Source: Cyclina sinensis (lineage: Eukaryota > Mollusca > Bivalvia > Venerida > Veneridae). From it: DNA of 64,000 nt. Numbering within the stretch: position 1 is the stretch's first letter; each line of letters opens with the position of its first letter. The stretch lies in assembly GCA_012932295.1 (NCBI GenBank), contig JAAONU010000010.1, forward strand, positions 19,056,712 to 19,120,711. The letters are read 5' to 3'. The notes under the pieces were generated by a model that ran no database searches, was not told the origin of the DNA, and worked only from the letters and a program-made list of their open reading frames with translations. The translations under genes were made by a program, and so were the position numbers. Positions 47,450 to 57,964 of this stretch are shown one piece after another.

Positions 47450-50400
47450 CTAACATTTCAACTGATATTTCGTAGCACAACATAATTTCCACTTTGGAGG
47501 ATTCCAGCCACGATATGGAAGCAGACAATCTACATGATACACTTTTGGCTTTGACTTTGGTGACATCTGAACTAAGTAAGTGACGTCATCAATTTGCTTA
47601 ACAACAATATACGGTCCCTTCCACTTTGATGTTAGTTTGGTGCAAACTCCGATGCGCCGATTAGGATTGAAGAGCCACACTGGTTGACCTTCATGTAGTG
47701 ACCTTTTCTTGGCTCTAAGGTCATAATGTCTCTTTTGGTACTCCGCTGTTTTTCGTAGACATTTTCTTGCATGTTCATGAACGTCTACAAGAGCATCTTG
47801 CAGACCTTCTATGTAAGATGGAATATCGGTTGTTTGATGGCTTTCCGGTTTGCCAACAACAGCTTCAACTGGCATAACAATCTCATGCCCAAAAACCATT
47901 TTGTTTGGACTAGCTCCAGTGCTTGGATGAATTGATGCCCGATAACCCATTAGTAACTGAGGTAAGTATCTATCCCAGGTTTTTTGATTATCTTCACAAT
48001 ACATGGTCAGCATCGTCTGAAGGGTGCGCATGAACCTTTCTACGGTCCCATTACTTGACGGGTGCATGCTGCTTGTTTGAACCTTGTCAATATGCAGAAA
48101 CTCGCATACTATCTTGAAAAGGCTAGACGTAAAGTTAGTACCTTGGTCGGTTAATATCTGCATTGGGGTTCCAAAACGACAGATATATTCATTCACCAAT
48201 ACCTTTACGATGGTTTCTGTTTCTTGGTTTGGAATTGCGTAGGCCTCAGTCCACTTGGTAAAACAGTCAACAGCTACTAGTATATACCTGTTGTTAGACT
48301 CGGAAAGAGGCAAAGGACCAAAAATATCAAGAGCTAATTTTTCCATTGGCTCTCCTACACGGAACTGCTTAAGTGGTGCTTTTGGTTGTGCAAACGTTTT
48401 TCTCGCAACACATTTATCACAAGTCGAGCAGTATTTTGATACTGCCTCCTTCATACCCGGCCAGTAGAATGATTGTCTCAGTCTATGAAGCATCTTGTCA
48501 GACCCAAGATGTGCTGACGATGGGATGTCATGAAAATAATTCAGAAGCTCTTCACGCTTGGAAGATGGTACTACAAGCAAACTTTTATCTAAATCTTTGT
48601 CAGTGTCAATATAAGTACGGTGTAGCAGTTCATTGTCAACGTAAAGTCTGTCCCACATTCGCCATAAAGTTTTTAAAACTGAGGTCCCCATTGAAACTTG
48701 GTCCCACTTTGGCCTTTCAGATTTACTTTCTTTAGCCCTTAGAAGAAGAGCTATGTCTGGATCAGTTTCTTGTGCTTGTCTTAGACTAACTGGGTCAAAA
48801 TTGTCTAAGTAAGATCTGTCTGAGTTACTGCATACGGTTTCTGTTTGTGTCATACGTACACTCTCTGCAGCATAATCTACGGATTTCGTTGTTGTTTCAT
48901 CAGATTCGTTATCACTTTCACTCGCCTTGAGTGTTTCCTGTCTCTCACAGACTTTGCAAGGTCTGCGTGAGAGAGCATCGGCGTTGGAATGTCTAAGACC
49001 GGGACGATGAATAACAGTTAAGTCATATGTTTCTACTTCTTGAAGCCAGCGTGCAGTTTGCCCTGATGGTCGCTTCAGTTGCCTTAGCCAGCTAACAGCA
49101 GCGTTATCTGTCCGAAGTAATGTATGCTGACCATAGATATATGAATGGAACGTGCGTAACGCATGTATTACAGCCAGTAGTTCTTTACGTGTGGTACAAT
49201 ATAGTTCTTCGTGCTTATTGAGGGACTTACTCATGTAAGCTATCACTTTTTCTTGGTCGTCCAGTTTCTGAGAAAGAACTGCGCCAACACATTTGTCACT
49301 TGCATCAGTGTCCAGAATAAATGGAAAGTCTGGGACTGGGTAAGCCAGGATAGGTGCAGTGGTTAGAGCAATTTTCAATTCCTGGAAGGCTTTGTCACAC
49401 TCCTCTGACCAGACGAACTTTGAACCTTTGTCACATATTCGGTGAAGGGGTTTGGCTATACCAGCAAATCCAGGTACATAACGACGGTAATAAGAGCACA
49501 GTCCAAGAAAACTTTTCATTTGCTTTGCTGACTTTGGAATGGGCCAGTCTACTACAGCAGAAATTTTCTCTGGATCTGTAGAAACGCCTTCCTCAGATAC
49601 GACATGACCTAAGAACTTGGTTTTAGTCTGGAAAAAGATGCATTTCGAAGGTTTTAACTTAAGGTTGGCTTCACGGAGTCTATCAAATATGTTGCGGAGA
49701 CGTCCAATGCCTTCTGAGATGTTAGTACACGGGGAGATAATATCGTCCATGTAAAGTAAGAGTTCAATCCATTGAAGACCCCTAAAAATGTCCTCCATTA
49801 AACGTTGAAAGGTAGATGGACTGTTGACTAATCCAAAAGGCATAACAGTCCACTGAAATAGCCCAAGGTTTGTCGCAAAGGCTGTCTTCTGTCTGTCTTC
49901 TGGGGCCATACCAACTTGCCAAAAGCCAGAGTTCAAATCCATGGAGCTGTAATATTTTGAGTTAGCAAGAGCATCCAGACATTCATCAACTCTAGGAAGC
50001 GGGTAAGCATTCTTAACAGTGACGCTATTTAATACACGGTAGTCCACACAGAAGCGGATGCTGCCGTCTTTCTTAGTAACTAGAACTGTTGGTGAGCTCC
50101 AAGGACTGTTAGAAGGTTCTATGACTCCTTTTTCCAACATTTTGTACACTTCAGTCCGTTCGGCTTCTCTTTTGCCCATAGGCTGACGCCTTGCAGGTTG
50201 CCGGACAGGTACAGCATTACCAGTATGAATTTTGTGTTGTACTTTGTCACATTTTCCAAGGTCTTCAGATGACTTTGCAAATATATCTTCATATTCAATG
50301 AGAAGAGACTTTAATTCATTCTTTTCTGTATCGGAAAGGTAGACAGAGCTCCTTTGGTACAAGTCAGTCAAATGTTCAGGTAAATCATTTAGTTTAGGAC

Positions 50401-51262
50401 TCTCTATATTTTCACTTTGTTTAATTTCTCGGACAATTATTTTTGGTGGCTCAACATCAATATATGACTCACAATATGCTATTGGCTGCTTTGGATAAAG
50501 TTTCATTTCTTCAGGGCACATATTGATGAAGTTCAATTTCACATTATCCGCACGAGTATCTACAACTCCGGGAACAACACCATATAAATCACCACAACAA
50601 GACGTTGGCTCAGTTAAACCATTAGGAGTTAGATTGTCACTGTTTTCAATATCAACTGGCAGCCATATTGCAGAATTTGGAGGTATCACTGTAGTATGCC
50701 TTACAAGAACTCTGCAACTAGCAGGATTATCATGACCTATCCAACATTTAATGTTTGTGTAATCGGTTCTAATTTCACCTTTTTGATAGCTTATTTCTTT
50801 AGCATATTTCAGCAGAAAGTCCTGGCCAATAATACCGTCCAACCCTATGTCACAAATCAATACTTCTTGCATAAATGAATGACCATTTAAGTCTAAAAAC
50901 ACATTAAGTTTCCCAAGGGTTTTGATAATACCACCACTTGCATCATGTACAGGAGTAAGGAAAGGTTCAGGTGTAGGCCTTTTGTCATTTTCGATTTTAT
51001 TGAATTTCTTTTCTGAAAGTATTGTTATTGTCGACCCATTGTCTATCAAAAATTCACATTCAACACTGGATATTTGACCCTTTGTATAAAAACCATTGTC
51101 CCATTTTTTGTCTAAAATATGCCCTGCCCTGACGGATTTCGTAGATTTATTATTAGCAGGCCTTTGTTGCTCTGATGTCGACTCCCGGCCTACTGACTCG
51201 ACATCCTCCAGTTTTCCGACTTGGAGCCCGAATATCTTGGGGATGTATCCAGCCTCCTGTAG
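47450..51262 (-). CDS. pol: Gypsy pol polyprotein: protease, RT, RNase H, integrase
   Basis: The frame is open from 51,262, with its first ATG at 51,049 (1,199 codons from there). Numbering from that Met, the retropepsin-like protease has the active-site motif D3-N-G-S, where D-S/T-G is usual. RT spans about 300-490 with YMDD at 433-436. RNase H follows (LDTDAS near 580; RTDNA near 648). The integrase has an H840/H847/C874/C877 zinc-binding domain and a D908, D968, E1004 catalytic triad (D-35-E), then a GPY/F-like KWKGPY. No chromodomain. The start codon lies within the protease, so synthesis probably needs a -1 shift from gag; the two frames overlap by 73 nt (51,190-51,262). Confidence 0.95.
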   Translation of the reverse strand, partial: LQEAGYIPKIFGLQVGKLEDVESVGRESTSEQQRPANNKSTKSVRAGHILDKKWDNGFYTKGQISSVECEFLIDNGSTITILSEKKFNKIENDKRPTPEPFLTPVHDASGGIIKTLGKLNVFLDLNGHSFMQEVLICDIGLDGIIGQDFLLKYAKEISYQKGEIRTDYTNIKCWIGHDNPASCRVLVRHTTVIPPNSAIWLPVDIENSDNLTPNGLTEPTSCCGDLYGVVPGVVDTRADNVKLNFINMCPEEMKLYPKQPIAYCESYIDVEPPKIIVREIKQSENIESPKLNDLPEHLTDLYQRSSVYLSDTEKNELKSLLIEYEDIFAKSSEDLGKCDKVQHKIHTGNAVPVRQPARRQPMGKREAERTEVYKMLEKGVIEPSNSPWSSPTVLVTKKDGSIRFCVDYRVLNSVTVKNAYPLPRVDECLDALANSKYYSSMDLNSGFWQVGMAPEDRQKTAFATNLGLFQWTVMPFGLVNSPSTFQRLMEDIFRGLQWIELLLYMDDIISPCTNISEGIGRLRNIFDRLREANLKLKPSKCIFFQTKTKFLGHVVSEEGVSTDPEKISAVVDWPIPKSAKQMKSFLGLCSYYRRYVPGFAGIAKPLHRICDKGSKFVWSEECDKAFQELKIALTTAPILAYPVPDFPFILDTDASDKCVGAVLSQKLDDQEKVIAYMSKSLNKHEELYCTTRKELLAVIHALRTFHSYIYGQHTLLRTDNAAVSWLRQLKRPSGQTARWLQEVETYDLTVIHRPGLRHSNADALSRRPCKVCERQETLKASESDNESDETTTKSVDYAAESVRMTQTETVCSNSDRSYLDNFDPVSLRQAQETDPDIALLLRAKESKSERPKWDQVSMGTSVLKTLWRMWDRLYVDNELLHRTYIDTDKDLDKSLLVVPSSKREELLNYFHDIPSSAHLGSDKMLHRLRQSFYWPGMKEAVSKYCSTCDKCVARKTFAQPKAPLKQFRVGEPMEKLALDIFGPLPLSESNNRYILVAVDCFTKWTEAYAIPNQETETIVKVLVNEYICRFGTPMQILTDQGTNFTSSLFKIVCEFLHIDKVQTSSMHPSSNGTVERFMRTLQTMLTMYCEDNQKTWDRYLPQLLMGYRASIHPSTGASPNKMVFGHEIVMPVEAVVGKPESHQTTDIPSYIEGLQDALVDVHEHARKCLRKTAEYQKRHYDLRAKKRSLHEGQPVWLFNPNRRIGVCTKLTSKWKGPYIVVKQIDDVTYLVQMSPKSKPKVYHVDCLLPYRGWNPPKWKLCCATKYQLKC

Positions 51263-53064
51263 TTATTATTGTCCTTTCTGGTACTATTGCTGTTGTAGTT
51301 GCCATAATGATTTTTGCGTTTATTTGGACAATATTTGTACAAGTGCTCAGTAGAATTACATGCAAAGCATCTTCGCTGACTTTTTGGGTGTGATTGGTCT
51401 TGTACACTTTGATCTTTCTTTGTATTTTCAGATTTAGATGCTTTCTCGAGTATTTCTAATCTTGAATCAAGCTTCTTAAGGATAGTGGATATTTCTGGTT
51501 CGATACCATTTGTATCGATTACTCGTATGTTATTCTTTGTAGTTTTTGCGTTGGACTGGCCTACTATTGCTTCGTAACGGTCAATTACAGCAGCTGCTTC
51601 TTGAAGAGTGGTGCAGTCACGGTCAATGCACCTGCACTTGACATCAACAGAGACAAGTTTGTATAGATGGTTTAAGGCAATTACATCTTGAGCTTTGCTA
51701 TCCAACTGGTAGTAAGCCTTCTTCGTTAACTGCCTAAGGTCGTCACACAGAGCGGTAATGCTCTCCCCTTGTTTACGCTGTCGATTTTCCAGAAGGTTCA
51801 GCCATTTGCCTGCATGAACGCTGCTACCAAACCTGTGTTTCATTTGTGATACTAGGGTCTGATAGTCATGTTGCTGCCTGGGGTCCAAACTCATATAAAA
51901 CGAACGAGCTTGGCCTCTTAGACTTGCTGCAAGAACTAGAGCCCTGCTTGTATAGCTCCAATTGCCAAGTACAGCGCAATTTTCAAAGTGGGAAAAATAT
52001 TCTTCCCAAGGATCATCGCCGTTGTATGGTTCTGGTTTCATACCGGGCACATTTATGTTATGGTGTACTGCAGGGTGGTATCTATGATCATAGCCTATTT
52101 CTGCTGGAATAGGCTCATAATTCTCCCTTCTGCCTGGATGGTAATTGCTTTGGTTAAGGTCTGCCGGAGAAAATTCAAATTGACTTCTTTCACATGCCAG
52201 TCTATATCGTCTAGACGGGCTTCTGCTGTAATTGTGCCTATGACGTCCACTTAATCTATTGTCTCTATCACGACTTCTAGATTGTGACCGTCTCCTGCTG
52301 AAATAGTGACGACTGTCTCGGTCATGTCTTGATCCAATGTGACCATCAAATAGATCACATGAGGTCCATGAGTAACGTCTAGCATGGTGCCTTCTTCGAG
52401 ATTTACTTCTGCCTTGGCGGATTGGAGAGTTTGCTGATTTCTGTGGAGCTCTCTCGGCAACCCTACTAGGCCCCCAGGATCTAGGTGGGGTTAGATGACG
52501 GTGGTTGTGGTTCGGAGGAGACACACTATTACGTTTATAGTGATGTTGTCTCGGGGACGACACACCACATGGACGACGTCCACGAGGAGATATGCTTCGT
52601 CGGTTTTCTCCAGGAGATCTGACTTGTTGAGGGTTTCGTTCGAATCCTAGAGGACTGAACTGGTTGTGTTCAGAGTGAGGTTCATAGGACTGGTGGCGTC
52701 CCGATGGTGACATATTAGACTGGTGATGCCGGGAGGTTGATGCCCTGAACTGGTAACGTTCAGATAACGGTTCAACTGACTGTTGGCGTCCCAGTGATAC
52801 ACTAGGCTTGCTAGGTTTAGAAGGTGGTATACCGGATTGGCTACCAGTTGGTGGTGAACTTTGAAGACTATGTATACTTCTAGGTGGCGACACACTATGT
52901 TCTGTGTGTATGTCTTTAGGTGGAGACAAGCAGGTATGTTGTGATGGTGAAGTTGGATTGTCTATTAATTCACTATCTGATCCATCCATATTATCATTAA
53001 CTTTAAAAACTTTGTCAACAACTTTAAACTGTATTTCAGAATCAGAATCGTTAGCTCGGATCAT
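51190..53064 (-). CDS. gag: Gypsy gag with SR-like N-terminal arm
   Basis: 624 codons from an ATG about 210 nt after the primer site. Residues about 40-290 are Ser/Pro/Arg/His-rich and from about 215 become an RS-type tract (RSKSRRRHHARR; RRRSQSRSRDRD; YSRSPSRRYR), unlike typical Gypsy gag. Residues about 340-510 resemble the retrotransposon capsid region (PEPYNGDDPWEEYFSHFE; FYMSLDP; MKHRFG). A single CCHC knuckle, C-x2-C-x4-H-x4-C, lies at 566-579. It forms the particle and binds RNA. The stop TAG at 51,190 overlaps the pol frame. Confidence 0.93.
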   Translation of the reverse strand: MIRANDSDSEIQFKVVDKVFKVNDNMDGSDSELIDNPTSPSQHTCLSPPKDIHTEHSVSPPRSIHSLQSSPPTGSQSGIPPSKPSKPSVSLGRQQSVEPLSERYQFRASTSRHHQSNMSPSGRHQSYEPHSEHNQFSPLGFERNPQQVRSPGENRRSISPRGRRPCGVSSPRQHHYKRNSVSPPNHNHRHLTPPRSWGPSRVAERAPQKSANSPIRQGRSKSRRRHHARRYSWTSCDLFDGHIGSRHDRDSRHYFSRRRSQSRSRDRDNRLSGRHRHNYSRSPSRRYRLACERSQFEFSPADLNQSNYHPGRRENYEPIPAEIGYDHRYHPAVHHNINVPGMKPEPYNGDDPWEEYFSHFENCAVLGNWSYTSRALVLAASLRGQARSFYMSLDPRQQHDYQTLVSQMKHRFGSSVHAGKWLNLLENRQRKQGESITALCDDLRQLTKKAYYQLDSKAQDVIALNHLYKLVSVDVKCRCIDRDCTTLQEAAAVIDRYEAIVGQSNAKTTKNNIRVIDTNGIEPEISTILKKLDSRLEILEKASKSENTKKDQSVQDQSHPKSQRRCFACNSTEHLYKYCPNKRKNHYGNYNSNSTRKDNNNYRRLDTSPRYSGSKSENWRMSSQ

Positions 53065-53273
53065 GGTGAAAAGTGTATGGAAAAGAGAGACAGTGTTTAA
53101 AAGTACAACAAATTAATTTCTGAATTTTAGACGGATGTGACGTTCCATAGTTTGAAAAATTTAACGCGCAAATTTTATGTTTACAAATATTGCCAATCTG
53201 TTGTTTTACTTATATTTATGTCAATGTTCTTATTAACATGGGGTTCTTTTAAATAACTTTTTGACACAAGTTA

Positions 53274-53290
53274 TCCCACTTCTGACACCA
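53274..53290 (-). promoter_or_regulatory. Primer-binding site, tRNA-Leu
   Basis: Minus strand TGGTGTCAGAAGTGGGA, four bases inside the 5' LTR end. It is complementary to the 3' end TCCCACTTCTGACA plus CCA known for animal tRNA-Leu(CAG). Confidence 0.88.
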
Positions 53291-53294
53291 AAAC

Positions 53295-54590
53295 TGTAAT
53301 AACCTTCGGCCATTTATGAACAGAGTTCAAAGTCACACTTTTCACTTTGTCAGGATGTAATCATATAAGACTAGAAGACGCTTTCTGAATCAACAAACAG
53401 TTTCAGTTTATTTCATAAATAACGAAAATAAAGGTATCTATCGGCACTAAATTCTCATCAATAAATCCGAGCACGTTTGGTGACAGTTTACACAGACCGA
53501 CAGAGTACGTTATTCTTTAAAGATGACGCAGTATTCATAAAGATATGACATAGAATATAACTGACTAGATTATAGGTCATTGGATACAACCCACAGTCAG
53601 GTGCAAAGGCAAACTTACTTTACATATAGTTCTACTTGTTTTCCTAATGATTCATAATTCTGGAGTCTGGGTAATGGACTGTATAGCGTAATGTACTTAG
53701 ATATATTCTGTTCACATCAAGCGATGGCAACTACAGACTTCCGTAGTAAATTTCATCTACTGAATAATAACGACAGAACTGAGAACGGTCAATAGAAAAC
53801 TATTTGAATTTTCCCGGGCAGACAACTTGTTATTGTTTACGCCAGTTGCCCGGCAATTTCGCACCTGACCTGAGACTGTTCCAACGCTCAATATATAGAC
53901 AAAATGGTAACGGACGTTCACCGTCCAACCAATCAAATTGCAGAACGTCAGGGTTTCCCCACCGTTCCAACAATCCGACCGGCAAAGATCAGTGAAGGTC
54001 TTTTTCCCAATTTTACATGAAATACTGGTTACAAAAATATATTCTATACATCAAACAAAAGCTAATGATCTAGAGAAAGTTATCATATGCATTCCCTTAC
54101 AAAGTATTCAAAGTCCGAGCAACAAATAATGAAACAAAAGTTGCAACAGGAGTTGTGCGCACCGTTCACTTGGAACGGCAAAATATGCAGACAGTTACCT
54201 TGATAAAACACGAAATAATTAAACTGTAAGTAATATAACAAGTAATATATAGGTTTCTAATATTCTATAACAATTAATAAACACATGTGAGTGCATGTGT
54301 GCCTCTCTATACAGTACTGAGTACGAAATATCGGTCTTTAGACATGACCCTGTCACAACAACAACAACAACTGTCAAAATGCAAATTACAAAAACAATCA
54401 CTTGGAATCAAAGAGAAGCACTGTTTTACGAATATTCAAGTCATGTAACCTGATGATTTATACAGATAACATGTAGGCAAAGAGGTAAATTCAATGTTAT
54501 GCTTTTTGCACAGTCTGAAAATACATAAACAAGTGTGGGGAAGGCAAATTTGGTTTCTAAAAATAGTAACGCTTATGAATTATTCTTACA
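53295..54590 (-). repeat. 5' LTR (1,296 bp)
   Basis: Direct copy of 42,396-43,688, with three extra bases near 53,978. In the sense orientation it starts TGTAAGAATAATTC and ends GGTTATTACA. Confidence 0.96.
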
Positions 54591-56255
54591 GTATGTAGCA
54601 TTGTCTAGAGGACCTCTACCAAATTTGTTCAAGTCATGGACCCTAGGTCAAAATTGGCCCCGCCCCAGGGTTCACATTTTTTACAGAGAGTTATATAGGA
54701 AAAACTTTAAAAATCTTCTTGTCATAAACAACAAGGCCTAGAGTTAAGATATTTGGTGTGCAGCATTATCTAATGGACCTCAATCAAGTTTGTTCAAACC
54801 ATGGCCCCTTGGTCAAAACAGGTCCCTCCCTAGGGGGTCACATGTTTTACATAGAATTATATAGGAAAAACTTGAAAAATCTTCTTGTCAGAAACCAGAA
54901 GGCATAGAGTTAAGATATTTGGTATGCAGCATTGTCAAGTGGACCTCTACCAAGTTTGTTAGAAAAATGTCCATGAGGTCACTATTGGCCCGGCCCAAGG
55001 GGTCACAAGTTTTAAATAGCAATATAGAAGAAAATCTTCAAAAAATCTTCTTGTCTGAAATCACAAGGCTTAGAATTTTAAAATTTGGTATGAAGCAAGC
55101 TTTTTCAAATTATTAGATTAGGTTAAAGGTCATGGAGGCTAAAAATAACTTTATCTACTGTACCTCATAGAACCTTCATTTATAGACCAATATCTTTGAT
55201 ATTCAGTATATAGGTTCCTTGCATGGACGTCTATCCATGGGTAGGGTTTGAGGTCACTGGGTCAAGGTCACCATAGCTTATAATAGATATTTCTACTTTC
55301 TGTCATAGAGCCTTTATTTATTGACTGATGTTTTACATATTTGTAGGCACTTACAAATATTCAATAAAAAAATGAAATACTGCTTAAAAGCAAACCAAAG
55401 TACTCAGGTGAGTGATCCAGGGCCATCATGGCCCTCTTGTTTATTCATCAGTGGAGTATGATCATTTAAAGTACTTTTCCATGATCTATTAAGTATTTTA
55501 CCTTAAAAACCAGGCAGTCAGTAAAAGAATCTTCTCAAATACCGCAAGGCGTTGAGCTTAGATATTTGGTATGAAGCATCATCTAGTGGACCTCTACCAA
55601 GATTGTTCAAATAGTAACCCTGGGGTCAAAACTAGCCCCACTCCGGGGCCACAAGTTTACATAGAGTTATATAGGAAATACTTAAAAAATCTTCTTGTCT
55701 GAAACCACAAGGCCTAGAGTTTAGATATTTGGTATGCAGCATTGTCTAGTAGACCTCTACCAAAATTGTTCAAATCATGGCCCCTGGGTCAAAAAAGATC
55801 CCACTCCAGGGGTCACAAGTTTTACATAGAGTTATATTGGACGAACTTTAAAAATCTTCTTGACAGAAACCACAAGGCATAAAACTTAGATATTTGGTAT
55901 ATAGCATTGTTTGAAGGACCTTTACCAAGATTGTTCAAATCATGTTCCGACCATGGGATAAATGAATTACATTTATAAATAGGATAACTTAAAAAATAAT
56001 CTGCTATGTAATACCAATGGTAGACCTTTTTTAAGAAGTTTTTGTTGATATCCTTTCTTGCATTGGTTTTACCCTTACCCCCATACCCCTACAATTAGGT
56101 CACCTCACCCCACTTTGGGTCACACAACCCCTTTCTAAGATTATTTTTGAAAAATTACTTGTTTTTTCTGTTTCATTGGTAGCAAGAAAGTCTCCCCTTA
56201 CAGCTTGTATAGACAGGTAAGCGACCTAGGGCCATCATGGCCCTCTTGTTTAATG
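54591..56255. repeat. Right half of satellite-bearing interspersed repeat
   Basis: It continues the same tandem units after the LTR element. It has two end-like segments, CAGGTGAGTGATCCAGGGCC at about 55,405 and CAGGTAAGCGACCTAGGGCC at about 56,215, both followed by ATCATGGCCCTCTTGTTT. The CAGGTGAG end is inverted relative to CTCACCTG at 41,672, so the repeat has short inverted ends. Confidence 0.8.
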
Positions 56256-57858
56256 AGTCAAGGTCACAGGAAAGGCTTTAACTTGTATTAATATTCTTAA
56301 AGATAAGAACATGTTTTCAGCAGTGTCATGTGTAAATGTTATGGACACATTGTCTAGTCTAGGATGATGATTTGCTCGAATGTGAGGTTTAAGGCACATT
56401 TTCATCATTTTAAGCATGAAGTTTTCCCCCATCTGATTTTAAAGATTATATGTTCTCCCTATCTGGACCTGCTATTGCTTATAATTTCTTTTGTATCCTT
56501 ATTTGGTATCTGTCATTAAAGATACATATAGTTTGTTCAAGTAATTCGGCAAGGTTTTAGTGGAAGGTCGGATAAGTGTTGCTAAGTTAAAAATTTCAAA
56601 TTTATTTCCATCATTTGACTTTGCTTTAGTATGCAAAATGTTGAGAAACACAGTTCTAACTTCATGATTTTCATTTGTCAGTAATTACACATGCAATGAC
56701 TACCCAAACTGATGTTGATAGATTTGGCAAAAGGACCTCTACATGATGTTACACACCAAATATAAAATCTCTTGCCTTTGTATTTCCAGAAAAGAAGATC
56801 TCTGAAATTTGCATTTTTGGGACCCCTTTTTTGGGCCCTGTGATGTACTTATCCAACCCATCTAAACCATTGAACTCTGATGGGGGACTACTAAGGATTA
56901 TTCATGTTAAGTATTGTCCAAATCCAGATATCAGTTTCAGAAGAGATGTTGTTTAAAAAGATTTTTAACTATCAGAATAATCGATGAGGGGTATCAACAA
57001 AGCTCACTATGAGCTTGCTGTGCTCATGTAAGCTAAAAGGAAATAAGTCAACTTTTGCCATGCAACATAACATAAACTAGTATAAAGTATGAAAAAAAGT
57101 CACTTTCTAAAATGCTGAACTTCAAAGCAGTTCATTTTTTGCTTTGTTGAAACCTATTCATAAAATGTCGTAATAATGTTATGGTAATTTTTTTCAGTCT
57201 TGTTCAAGTTTTAATGACATGGTATTTTTAAAAGCAAGTTTACTATCAAATGTATGTAATCATTTCACTTTTGCTAAGGTAACTGTAAGTATTCATTTAT
57301 TACATGAGAAATTTAAAGAATTCAATTTTAAGAACTATACAAATGTAATTGATACACAGATGAAAAGCAATACCTTCACTAAGTTTGATTTCCTGAGGGT
57401 TTCTGTCTTCTGACTCTGCACCTGAAGGAACAATACCACTTGCTTTTTATTTATATATATATATCTTCTTGTGAACCAATGTATGCAATTCATTTAAAAA
57501 CTTCTTGGCAGTAAACATTTGGGGGGATACCAGTATTATTTCCTTGGAAGTCTTGGTATTTCCCACTGACCTAATAAATATTTATAATTCCCATTTAAAT
57601 GCCAACCCTGAAAACAAACACATAAATGTAATTATTACTGAATCATTTCTAAAGAGGTTTAAACTATGACGAAAGGTCCTTACACTCAAAAATAATTGTT
57701 TAGTTTGTTTATAAGGCATTAATTAAATTAAAGTTTTTTTTCTCATAAAGTTGAAGGAGTGAAACTCTAAGCTCAATCTTCAATTCTATAAGTATATATT
57801 AAAATTTACTTTTTGGCACAGAAGTTCTAATTGTTGTATTAAGCATTTCAACTCTGAA
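56256..57858. other. No gene recognised
   Basis: AT-rich interior of the inverted-repeat unit, with short chance frames only. A TATATATATATC run lies near 57,455. Confidence 0.55.
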
Positions 57859-57859
57859 T

Positions 57860-57961
57860 TTAAGTTAAAAAGCACTTTTGACCTTTCAACCGAGTGCCAC
57901 ATCTGTGGCAAAATTTTGATTCTGGCAAGTGTTCCAATCCACAGGATGAACAAAACGTCAT
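57860..57961 (-). CDS. Small zinc-ribbon exon or mini-gene
   Basis: Minus-strand 33-codon frame after an acceptor-like TTTTCTGCATTACAG (first base after it 57,964). It encodes MTFCSSCG, then KFCHRCGTRLKGQ and a stop: two CxxC knuckles (C-x2-C-x11-C-x2-C) of a zinc-ribbon fold. No other domain follows. It could be the last exon of a minus-strand gene reading inward from the right inverted repeat, but upstream exons were not found. Confidence 0.4.
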   Translation of the reverse strand: MTFCSSCGLEHLPESKFCHRCGTRLKGQKCFLT

Positions 57962-57964
57962 ATT

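Larger units (their letters stand above)
42396..54590 (-). mobile_element. Intact Ty3/Gypsy LTR retrotransposon with three ORFs (12.2 kb)
   Basis: Two direct LTRs (TG...CA ends) flank gag, pol and a third ORF, all on the minus strand, with a 4-bp target duplication GTAT (42,392-42,395 and 54,591-54,594). In transcription order it has the 5' LTR (53,295-54,590), a tRNA-Leu primer site, gag, pol in the -1 frame, ORF3, a polypurine tract and the 3' LTR (42,396-43,688). The order protease-RT-RNase H-integrase places it in Ty3/Gypsy (Metaviridae-like). All ORFs are open and the LTRs are almost identical, so the insertion is young and possibly still mobile. It interrupts a satellite-bearing repeat. 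Confidence 0.96.
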
